From an uncultured Saprospiraceae bacterium (GTDB lineage Bacteria > Bacteroidota > Bacteroidia > Chitinophagales > Saprospiraceae), in contig CALJOK010000025.1 in the NCBI GenBank assembly GCA_937981555.1, positions 84,249 to 148,248 on the forward strand: DNA of 64,000 bases, in the 5' to 3' direction. Both the position numbers and the translations under genes were made by a program. Positions 25,290-33,065 of this stretch are shown here, one piece after another. The notes under the pieces are model-generated. The model made no database searches. It worked only from the letters and a program-made list of their open reading frames with translations, and had not been told where the DNA came from. The stretch's first letter is position 1. Each line of letters starts with the position of its first letter.

Positions 25290-26660
25290 TTAAAATAGAT
25301 TAAACCAAGTCATTCTCTTGGTGCTTTTTTCTTTTTCAGATTTCAACATTCGATAAATAGTTGATTTTCCAATATCTAATTTTGTTGAAACAACCTGAAT
25401 GTCATTGTCATATTTTTTCAAAAAATGATGGATGATCTTTGATTTATATTCTTCAAAAGTGATGGTCTGATCTAAAAAACTGATTTGGTTGGATGAACTT
25501 CCAAATTCAATATCGTCTTCAGAAATAATATTTTCATCAGCTAAAACCATTGCTCTTTCCATGATAGACCTAAGCTCACGAATATTTCCAGGGAAAGAAT
25601 ACGCAAGGAGTTTTTGCTTGGCTTTTTTGGACAAGATCTTTTTTTCAAAATTATTTTTTTCAAAAAATTCATTCATTAAATTGGTCGCCAATAAAATGAT
25701 ATCATTGCCTCTATCTTTCAATGGAGGAATACTAATTGCCAAACCCATCAAACGATAATAGAGACTTTCTAAAAAATCTCCTGCTTCCATTTCTGAAAAT
25801 AAATCTTTTGGAGTACTGGTGATGAATCGAATATTGATTGGAATATTTTCGTTTCCTCCGACTCTTTGAAAGTAACCTAGTTTGATTGCGTTCAAAAATT
25901 TAGATTGAAATGACAAAGGCAGTAAATGAATATCTTCAAGGTACAAAGTTCCGCCGTTCGATAATTCTAATTTTCCTTCTCGGAATATTTGACTCTGGTG
26001 GTTTTCATAACCAAAAAATTCTTTTTCCAAATCTTCAGGCTCAATGGTACTCAATTTAAGATAGAGATAAGGGAATGATTTCTTATTTGAAAGATAGTGA
26101 ATGAGGTATGCTGCTGCACCTTTGCCTGTTCCTTGCTCACCTGAGATATAACAAGGAATATTAGTACAACTAGCCTTATCAATTAGTTTTTCTACCCGCT
26201 GCATTTTAGCACAATTATACACCATGTTTTTGACCATGTTATGATGTATTTTGGTATCTAATTTTTCTAATTGATTTTGTAGTTGATAAGTTTGACCAAT
26301 ATTTTTTAATAAAAAGTAGAGCCGCTGTTTAGTCAATTCTTCTTTTTGAAAACAACCATAAATATTTGATTTCGATAAGAAGTTGAAACCCGTAATATTA
26401 TTGTTTTTTGAAATAAGTATGACTGGAATATTTTTATTAAAGCCCAATATTTTATCCAAAAAAGGGATAGCATCTAAGAAGTCATTTTCTACTTCGAAGA
26501 AAATGGCATTAGGTTTTTGATGAATATTTTGGAATAATAAATCACCATTTTCGAAAATGGATAATTCAAATTTGGAAAGAAAAAAAGTAGCCAGACTTTG
26601 GCTAAACTTGGAGTCGGTCGATACTAAAAAAATCCTGCTCGCTGCAACATTTATACTCAT
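25290..26660 (-). CDS. Degenerate sigma-54 activator-like AAA+ regulator
   Basis: 456 residues from the ATG at 26660; the frame extends 51 codons upstream but that part lacks homology and the conserved receiver starts at once after Met-Ser-Ile. Domains: receiver-like 8-125, where the phospho-acceptor Asp is apparently Glu56 ('NAIFFEVE'); AAA+ 140-370 with Walker A 'GEQGTGKG' (174-181), Walker B 'GGTLYLEDI' (236-244), Arg finger region 'SLYYRLMGLAISIPPLKDRG', and sensor II 'FPGNIREL'; Fis-type helix-turn-helix at the end ('VVSTKLDIGKSTIYRMLKSEK'). The GAFTGA loop that contacts sigma-54 is missing; the place reads ENHQSQ (219-224). Inference: it binds DNA and ATP but may not activate sigma-54. 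Divergent from the GntR gene. Confidence 0.8.
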   Translation of the reverse strand: MSINVAASRIFLVSTDSKFSQSLATFFLSKFELSIFENGDLLFQNIHQKPNAIFFEVENDFLDAIPFLDKILGFNKNIPVILISKNNNITGFNFLSKSNIYGCFQKEELTKQRLYFLLKNIGQTYQLQNQLEKLDTKIHHNMVKNMVYNCAKMQRVEKLIDKASCTNIPCYISGEQGTGKGAAAYLIHYLSNKKSFPYLYLKLSTIEPEDLEKEFFGYENHQSQIFREGKLELSNGGTLYLEDIHLLPLSFQSKFLNAIKLGYFQRVGGNENIPINIRFITSTPKDLFSEMEAGDFLESLYYRLMGLAISIPPLKDRGNDIILLATNLMNEFFEKNNFEKKILSKKAKQKLLAYSFPGNIRELRSIMERAMVLADENIISEDDIEFGSSSNQISFLDQTITFEEYKSKIIHHFLKKYDNDIQVVSTKLDIGKSTIYRMLKSEKEKSTKRMTWFNLF

Positions 26661-26918
26661 TAATCTATACTTGATTTTTTGTGATCCCCGTAAATGTAAA
26701 GTTTTACGATGTTCGAAAAATAAAGGAAAAAGTGATGAGGAAGTTTTTGGTCTATAAGATCGTGAACAAAGATGGATTAGTATCCAAAAAATTACTGCGA
26801 AACAGAATCTCACATTTCTGTTTGAATTCTGTTTCTGCAGATAATCTTTGGAACGAGAACTTTCAAGGGGGGGGAATATGAAAGCTACGTATTATAATAA
26901 TAGCTAATACTATGCCAA

Positions 26919-26956
26919 GTTCTCAAAATGAAATCAAATGTTCTCATTTTGGGAAC
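26919..26956. promoter_or_regulatory. GTTCTCA / TGGGAAC dyad, candidate operator
   Basis: gttctcaaaatga (26919-26931) pairs with tcattttgggaac (26944-26956), 12 of 13. Within it a compact 17-bp dyad gttctca-ttt-tgggaac lies at 26940-26956. Position upstream of the AAA+ regulator suggests its own binding site, or that of another factor. Confidence 0.4.
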
Positions 26957-27169
26957 AAGGTATTATGTATGTGATAGTGAATGAAAAGATCAATATTTCA
27001 AATATTTGTATAATAAATAGAAGGTTTTGACTTATTCGTAAACTGAGAAATTGACTTCAAAATTCATTATTAAGTATTAAACGTTAGCTTATTTTTATTT
27101 GGAGATAGTTTTATAATACCGAATTATTTATAGCTAAATAATTTTGCATATAGGAAATATTTATTAATT

Positions 27170-27197
27170 TTGGTCAACCAATTAATTGGTCAACCAA
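27170..27197. promoter_or_regulatory. Tandem TTGGTcaACCAA operators before GntR 1
   Basis: Two identical 12-bp dyads at 27170-27181 and 27186-27197, centre spacing 16 bp, ending 37 bp before the start codon. TTGGTnnACCAA is the core of the ExuR/UxuR uronate operator of enterobacteria (also GntR/FadR subfamily). Suggests autoregulation by the adjacent GntR protein. Confidence 0.7.
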
Positions 27198-27234
27198 TTT
27201 TAGTCCTAAAGTAGAACAAAAGAACAAGAACAAA

Positions 27235-27936
27235 ATGTTAGAAAATTTTAATGAAATTAAGGTTGAAACTCCTGTTGATAAAATTATACGACAAATTAGG
27301 AGCTTGATTACTTCAGGACAATTGAACTCAGGAGATAGACTTCCACCCGAACGAAAGTTAGCAGAAAAGTTAGGAGTAAGTAGAACTCATGTTCGAGATG
27401 CGATTCGAAAACTAGAGTTCTATGGAATTTTAAAAACACTTCCTCAAAGTGGTACTGTCGTGTCTGGAATGGGAATTACTGCGTTGGAAGGATTAATAAC
27501 AGATGTTTTGAAATTGGAAAAAACAGATTTCTCATCATTGGTTGAAACACGAGTTATTCTTGAAACGAATGGAGCAAGACTTGCTGCAGAGAGAAGAACT
27601 CCAGAAGATATTATTCAAATTGAAAAAGCTTTAATAGCATACGAGAAGAAAGTGAGACTAAATCAAACGGCGGTTGAAGAAGATTTGATGTTTCATCTCA
27701 AAATAGCTGAAGCTAGTAAAAATGCTGTTTTGAAATCTTTGATGTTAATTATCACACCTGATATAGTAAAGAGCTTTATTCAATATAAAGTTTGTGATGA
27801 AAATGAAATTGAAGACAAAGTGATCAAAGAGCATGAGGAAATATTAGAACATATTGTAAATGGAGATGGGGAAGCGGCAAGTCAAGCAATGAAGAAACAT
27901 CTAAAAGATGTATTTGAATTTGGCAAATCATTATAA
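27235..27936 (+). CDS. FadR-type GntR transcriptional regulator 1 (uronate-type)
   Basis: 233 residues. N-terminal winged helix about 12-80 ('PVDKIIRQIRSLITSGQLNSGDRLP', 'LAEKLGVSRTHVRDAIRKLEFYGIL', wing 'PQSGTVV'). C-terminal FCD effector domain about 95-228 with 'VETRVILETNGARLAAERR' and the metal/ligand motif 'DLMFHLKIAEASKN'. FCD regulators of this type sense uronates or their breakdown products; the related regulator of the alginate system in Zobellia (AusR) is also GntR. It is the gene directly before the SusC operon, and two ExuR-like operators lie in front of it. A close paralogue lies at 60893-61633. Inference: represses the locus until an alginate catabolite binds. Confidence 0.88.
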   Translation: MLENFNEIKVETPVDKIIRQIRSLITSGQLNSGDRLPPERKLAEKLGVSRTHVRDAIRKLEFYGILKTLPQSGTVVSGMGITALEGLITDVLKLEKTDFSSLVETRVILETNGARLAAERRTPEDIIQIEKALIAYEKKVRLNQTAVEEDLMFHLKIAEASKNAVLKSLMLIITPDIVKSFIQYKVCDENEIEDKVIKEHEEILEHIVNGDGEAASQAMKKHLKDVFEFGKSL

Positions 27937-28285
27937 AACAAGAACGAGGTAGCATTTTATGCTGACTCATACTACTACCATATTTTAGAAACAAAAAAAA
28001 CGACAAATCATGTCTTCCAAAAAAATCAATTCAAGCTAGTAAAGTTTGGAAAAAAAATGGATTAGCATCCGTTAATCTTTAATTCGATAGAATATAAATC
28101 GGCCAACTCATTTCATAATATACCTAATTTATGATTGAAAAATCATAAAGTGTATATGAAGTGATTCTGAATAACTTGATGTTGTATCAAGTTAAACTCC
28201 TTTGACATATTATATTTTATCAGCGGTTTAAATATTTCGCATTAAGCGAAATTTAGAAACAAAATATTTAAATAAATCTTTAATT
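27937..28285. promoter_or_regulatory. 349-bp leader of the SusC operon
   Basis: No gene seen. Contains a 9-bp perfect dyad taacttgat-gttgt-atcaagtta (28172-28194) and, closer to susC, a 7-bp dyad atttcgc-attaa-gcgaaat (28234-28252) inside the probable 5' untranslated region. No TTGGTnnACCAA site was found here. Confidence 0.5.
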
Positions 28286-31200
28286 ATGAAATTGAATTAT
28301 TTACCCTTCAATCAAATTTCCAGCAAAATAAGCTTGCTTATGGGGTTCTTTGTATTCCTAAGCTTTCAAACTTTGCAAGCCAATAACTTTACAATGGCGA
28401 GTGAAACTGAAAAACTAACTGTTCTAAAAGTTTCAGGAACAGTTATAAGTTCTGATGACGGACTGCCTCTTATCGGAGCTACCGTTATTATTAAAGGTAC
28501 AAGCAATGGTACCACTACAGATATTAATGGATTTTATGAATTAGATGCCGCTCCTAGTGATATTCTAAGTATAAGTTATACAGGAATGAAAACTCAAGAA
28601 GTTGCAGTCGAAGGTAGAACTACTGTAAATGTAATTTTGCAAGGTTCTAATGTTATGGATGAAGTAGTTGTGATTGGATATGGTACTCAGAAAAAATCAC
28701 ACTTAACTGGATCCATATCCAAAGTTGAAAATAAAAATTTAGATCAGATCGCAGTAGCGAGAGTAGATGATGCTCTTATTGGGCAAGTATCTGGAGTTAA
28801 TATCCAAGCAAGTTCAGCAGAAGCTGGTGCTGCTCCAACTATTACGATTAGAGGATTTGGATCTGTAAATGCTGAATCCGGACCTGCTGTAGTAATTGAT
28901 GGTTTAGTAGTAGATCCTGATTTTCTTGGGAACATGGATATGAATGATATTGCTTCATTTGAAGTATTAAAAGATGCTGCATCTGCTGCCATATATGGTA
29001 GTGAAGGATCTAATGGAGTAATCTTGATTACTACAAAAAGTGGTAAGGATGGAAAAACTAAATTTAGTTACGAAACTTACATTGGAAGAAAAGAAGCATT
29101 TGGAAGTGATGGTTATAAAAAGAGTGTTGCTGACTGGGCTGCAAAAGAAATGGCAGCAACTGGTTTCTTAACTAATAATACACAATATGCACAACAATTA
29201 GTTTCAGAGACAGGTATTGATAGAGATTGGCAAGATGTGTTCTTTGATGGAGGAAATATTTCAAGTCATTCTTTTTCTGCAAGAGGTGGAAGTGCTAAGA
29301 CGAAATTTAGTGCATCCTTAAGAACGCTTGGAGATCAAGGTGTGGTAATTACTGATGATTACCGATTATACTCTGGACGAATTAAAATGGACACTAAAAT
29401 TACTGATAATTTAAAATTTGGTTTTAATTTAAATCCTTCTTATTCAAAACGAAGAGCACTACCTACATCAATACATAATCCAATTAGACAATCTCCATGG
29501 TTACCTATTTACCATACGGAAGAAACATTAAAATATGTTAATACAGATGATCCTGATGGTTTTGAATATTATCCTGATGTTGTGGTAGGATCTTATTTCA
29601 TGGAAGATCATTTGCAAAATATAGATATAGATACTACTGATGAGCAGGGTGCAAGTCGGCCTCGTACTTCTGGAGATATGAATCCTTATGCTCAATATGT
29701 GGAAAGAGAACATTACGAGTTTAAAACTAAAATCTTAGCTCGAACATATTTGAGCTATAAGATTGCAGATGGATTGACAGCGAAAACATCGCTTGGTGTA
29801 ACTAGAGAAAATCGTAAAAGAACAAGATGGAATGGAACACTACATCATGCATCAGCAAGTAGAGCTTCTTACCAATTACAAAATAGAGTGCGTAATAGAA
29901 TAATTTCAGATAATACAATCAACTATACTAAAGCAGTAAACGATCATGATTTCAGTTTATTGGTAGGTGCAACTTTTCAAAAAAGACAAGTTGAAAATAG
30001 TGTAATTGACGGTACAGGATATGCTAATGATTTACTTAAAAACTTACAAGGAGCAACTTTAGTGTCTGAATTTCAAGAGATCAATTTTGAAAAAAATAAA
30101 GTAGGTTATTTCGCTAGAGTAAATTATGCTTTTGCTAATAAATATTTAGTGAATGCTTCTTTTAGAAGAGATGCAAGTTCTGTATTTGGGGTAGATTCAA
30201 AATGGGGTAATTTCCCTGCCATTTCATTTGGTTGGAATGTACACAATGAAGGATTCTTAAGTGATAAAAACGAAACAGTAAGTAGATTGAAATTTAGAGT
30301 AAGTTATGGACTGACAGGTAATGAAAATTTCAGCGTGGGTGATGATATAATTAATTCATATCCTTATTTGGCATTGTTGAATACGTCGAATGCAATTACT
30401 GGAAATGGTATTACTCCAGGTGTTTCTGCTCTTAATATAGCAAATACTTTATTGCAATGGGAGGCTTCAAGAGAGTTTAACCCTGGAATTGATTTTGGAT
30501 TTATGAGTAATAGAATAACAGGATCACTAGATTATTATGTAAGAACAAGTGATCAATTGTTATTAGAAAATCCTGTTTCTTACGTGACTGGTTTTGATGC
30601 TGGTATTGTGAATTTAGGTGAAGTACAAAATAGTGGATTTGAATTTGAAATTAGAACTAGAAATATTTCTAACAGTAATTTCAAATGGTCAACATCACTT
30701 ATTGCATCAACTAACAAAAATGAATTACTCAGTTTTGGGGAGTCTGATGGAGCATTATTAGAAGATGGTTTTGGAAGAAATTCACAATGGATAAATTCTG
30801 TTGGAAATCCTATCTCCTCTTTCTACGGATTTGTTAAAGATGAAGAAATAGATGCGAAATATTATGATTCACCTTGGATTCCAATTAACGGTGTGTCAGA
30901 AGATGTAATTGTTAAAGATTTAAATGGTGACGGTTTAATTTCGGATGCAGATAAAACTATTCTTGGTGATCCATACCCAGAATTGATTTGGAGTTTAACG
31001 AATGAAGTTTCGATTGGCAATTTTGATTTTTCTATTATGATTCAAGGAAGCCAAGGTGCTCAAGTGAAAAATATTGGAGACCAATATTTCGGAACACATT
31101 GGCAAGGTCGTACTTCTGATGAGCAAGCAGTAGTTGATGATGGAGTAGTTCCTAATGCTACTTTCCTTCAACCAAGAATTTGGACAGACGAGGTTGTACA

Positions 31201-31456
31201 AGATGCAGGTTATTTCTCATTAAGAAATGTAAACATTGGATATAACTTCACACAGGATCAATTATCACGATTTGGTTTAGGAGGATTAAGAGCATATGTT
31301 TCTGCTCAGAATTTATTTTACATCACATCTGATGAATATAATGGATTCAATCCTGAATACATTGATACGAATAATAGTCCAAGAGCTTATGGTTCTCAAA
31401 GAGCAGGTACGCCTTTATTTAGAACGGTAACTGCTGGTGTAAACGTTAATTTCTAA
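28286..31456 (+). CDS. SusC-like TonB-dependent outer-membrane receptor
   Basis: 1056 residues. Signal peptide about 1-32. Carboxypeptidase-D-like N-terminal domain about 47-118 ('SGTVISSDDGLPLIGATVIIKG', 'DINGFYELDAAPSDILSISYTGM'). TonB box region 'MDEVVVIGYGTQKK' near 125, then the plug ('VNIQASSAEAGAAPTITIRGFGS', 'VLKDAASAAIYGSEGSNGVILI'), then a 22-strand barrel ending '...LFRTVTAGVNVNF' with terminal Phe. Imports oligosaccharides across the outer membrane with SusD using TonB energy. The next gene is SusD 19 bp on, the defining pair of a polysaccharide utilization locus. Neighbouring PL7/PL17 genes make alginate oligomers the likely cargo. Confidence 0.95.
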   Translation: MKLNYLPFNQISSKISLLMGFFVFLSFQTLQANNFTMASETEKLTVLKVSGTVISSDDGLPLIGATVIIKGTSNGTTTDINGFYELDAAPSDILSISYTGMKTQEVAVEGRTTVNVILQGSNVMDEVVVIGYGTQKKSHLTGSISKVENKNLDQIAVARVDDALIGQVSGVNIQASSAEAGAAPTITIRGFGSVNAESGPAVVIDGLVVDPDFLGNMDMNDIASFEVLKDAASAAIYGSEGSNGVILITTKSGKDGKTKFSYETYIGRKEAFGSDGYKKSVADWAAKEMAATGFLTNNTQYAQQLVSETGIDRDWQDVFFDGGNISSHSFSARGGSAKTKFSASLRTLGDQGVVITDDYRLYSGRIKMDTKITDNLKFGFNLNPSYSKRRALPTSIHNPIRQSPWLPIYHTEETLKYVNTDDPDGFEYYPDVVVGSYFMEDHLQNIDIDTTDEQGASRPRTSGDMNPYAQYVEREHYEFKTKILARTYLSYKIADGLTAKTSLGVTRENRKRTRWNGTLHHASASRASYQLQNRVRNRIISDNTINYTKAVNDHDFSLLVGATFQKRQVENSVIDGTGYANDLLKNLQGATLVSEFQEINFEKNKVGYFARVNYAFANKYLVNASFRRDASSVFGVDSKWGNFPAISFGWNVHNEGFLSDKNETVSRLKFRVSYGLTGNENFSVGDDIINSYPYLALLNTSNAITGNGITPGVSALNIANTLLQWEASREFNPGIDFGFMSNRITGSLDYYVRTSDQLLLENPVSYVTGFDAGIVNLGEVQNSGFEFEIRTRNISNSNFKWSTSLIASTNKNELLSFGESDGALLEDGFGRNSQWINSVGNPISSFYGFVKDEEIDAKYYDSPWIPINGVSEDVIVKDLNGDGLISDADKTILGDPYPELIWSLTNEVSIGNFDFSIMIQGSQGAQVKNIGDQYFGTHWQGRTSDEQAVVDDGVVPNATFLQPRIWTDEVVQDAGYFSLRNVNIGYNFTQDQLSRFGLGGLRAYVSAQNLFYITSDEYNGFNPEYIDTNNSPRAYGSQRAGTPLFRTVTAGVNVNF

Positions 31457-31475
31457 TCATATAAATAAATTTAAA

Positions 31476-32927
31476 ATGAAATATATTAAATATATACTAC
31501 TTGTTGGAATAGGAATTATGTTCCATTCCTGTGATGATGAATTTTTAAATCCATTGCCAGATTCTGCCATAGTTGTAGATGGATTCTATTCAACTGATGC
31601 TGATGTGTTAGCTGGGATTATAGGAATCTATGATGCCTTACAAGGAGTCAATGAAAATACAGAAACTAATATTACTAGAGCTAATAGAGGTTTACAGTTT
31701 GAATATATGTTGTCTGAGATGCGAACTGATAATACACGGACTGCAACTTTAGAAGGAACTAAAGCTGATTTCCATAGGTATAGAGTTGACCCTAATAATA
31801 TACAGTCAGAAGATATGTATCAGTCCATGTATGAAGTTATTTCTAGAACAAACAATGTATTAAATTTCATTGATGTAGCAGATGAAGCTAACAGAAGTAG
31901 CTATGCGGCTGAAGCAAAATTTTTAAGAGCTTTTGCTTATTTTAAATTAGTTCGATTATTTGGAGATGTGCCTTTGGTGACTTCTGTTGTTGGGCCAACA
32001 GAAACTGATTTACTTTTTACCAGAGTGTCTACCGAAAAAATTTATTCACAAATTGTTTCAGATTTACAAGAAGCTATTTCTAATTTAGATAATACCTATA
32101 AATCTAGAGCATCTAAAGCAGCTGCTCAAGGTCTTTTAGCTAAAGTGTATATGACACAACCAAGTCCTGATTATCCAGCTGCTCAGCAATTATGTTTAGA
32201 TGTAGTGAGCAGTATGGAATTTAGTTTAGAAGCAGATTTCAATGATGTGTTTTATAATGAATTGAATGACGAAATTATTTTTGCAGTTCAATATGAATCA
32301 GGAAACACGCTAGAAAGTCAAAGTTTCTCATCTGAATTTACAGCGACAGTTCGTCAAGGTAGAGAAGATGGGCATAACATGGTTAATGATAATCTTATTG
32401 CAGTATTTAGTGCAATGGGAGGAAATAGAACTGAAACTTCATTTTGGAATACTGGTACTTGGACTGAGGTAGCAAAATTTTTACCGGAAGGATCTGATAT
32501 TACAGTTAGTCCGCCAACTTATGGTCCAAGTCCTCGGGATGCAGGAAATGATGTAATTGTTTTACGTTATGCAGATGTATTATTAATGCATGCAGAAGCT
32601 ATTATAGGAAGTGGAACTTCAACAAATGATGGTGGAGCAATAGATTCTTATATGGCGGTTAGAGCTAGAGCTGGATTCGATCCTGTAGCTGATCGTCCTG
32701 CAACTCTTAGCAAAGAAGCATTATTGAATGAGAGACGAGTAGAATTAGCTTTTGAAAATCAACGATTCTATGACTTATTGAGATTCGGAGTTGCTGATCC
32801 TGTATTGAGTGCGCATGCTGCTGAAATGGGATACTCTAGTTATGATATTCGTCAATTATTATTACCAATCCCAGCAAGAGAAATTAATTTAAGTGGAGGG
32901 TTATTAACCCAAAACCCTGGGTATTAA
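31476..32927 (+). CDS. SusD/RagB-family surface glycan-binding lipoprotein
   Basis: 483 residues. Lipoprotein signal 'IGIMFHSCDDEFLNPLPDSA' with Cys19, followed by acidic residues. Typical SusD blocks: 'YSTDADVLAGIIGIYDAL', 'ISRTNNVLNFID', 'YAAEAKFLRAFAYFKLVRLFGDVPLVT', 'ASKAAAQGLLAKVYM', and the C-terminal 'LLNERRVELAFENQRFYDLLRFG' plus 'LLPIPAREINLSGGLLTQNPGY'. The TPR-like helices form the lid over the SusC barrel. It likely binds alginate oligomers at the cell surface. A long hairpin lies immediately after it (32943-33053), which probably limits or stabilises the susCD message. Confidence 0.95.
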   Translation: MKYIKYILLVGIGIMFHSCDDEFLNPLPDSAIVVDGFYSTDADVLAGIIGIYDALQGVNENTETNITRANRGLQFEYMLSEMRTDNTRTATLEGTKADFHRYRVDPNNIQSEDMYQSMYEVISRTNNVLNFIDVADEANRSSYAAEAKFLRAFAYFKLVRLFGDVPLVTSVVGPTETDLLFTRVSTEKIYSQIVSDLQEAISNLDNTYKSRASKAAAQGLLAKVYMTQPSPDYPAAQQLCLDVVSSMEFSLEADFNDVFYNELNDEIIFAVQYESGNTLESQSFSSEFTATVRQGREDGHNMVNDNLIAVFSAMGGNRTETSFWNTGTWTEVAKFLPEGSDITVSPPTYGPSPRDAGNDVIVLRYADVLLMHAEAIIGSGTSTNDGGAIDSYMAVRARAGFDPVADRPATLSKEALLNERRVELAFENQRFYDLLRFGVADPVLSAHAAEMGYSSYDIRQLLLPIPAREINLSGGLLTQNPGY

Positions 32928-32942
32928 TAAAATATAAAAACT

Positions 32943-33053
32943 GTTCTTAGACAAATTAAGAGCTCAGATAAAAGTTGGAAATAAAAGCGATCAAAGGAAG
33001 TTTTATTTTCAATTTTTATCTGACTTAAAAACAGGATTTTTCTAAGAATCATA
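32943..33053 (+). ncRNA. Long intercistronic hairpin after susD
   Basis: Inner arms 32965-32986 and 33001-33022 are complementary at 20 of 22 positions with a 14-nt loop. Outer segments (gttcttag near 32943, ctaagaat near 33043) extend the structure. No clean T tract follows, so it is an mRNA structure rather than a clear terminator. It fills almost the whole 138-bp gap. Confidence 0.55.
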
Positions 33054-33065
33054 AAAATTTAGAAA

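Larger units (their letters stand above)
26661..27234. promoter_or_regulatory. 574-bp divergent regulator intergenic region
   Basis: No gene supported. It holds the promoters of both regulators, the gttctca dyad at 26919-26956, and the tandem TTGGTcaACCAA pair at 27170-27197. The rest is AT-rich without recognisable structure. Confidence 0.6.

Noticed and set aside
26661..26813. 51-codon N-terminal extension of the AAA+ regulator
   Set aside because: No homology and unusual composition; the conserved receiver-like domain starts at the ATG at 26660.
28195..28230. Bacteroidota promoter (TTTG / TAnnTTTG) before susC
   Set aside because: A tttg is present at 28201 but no proper TAnnTTTG at the right distance.
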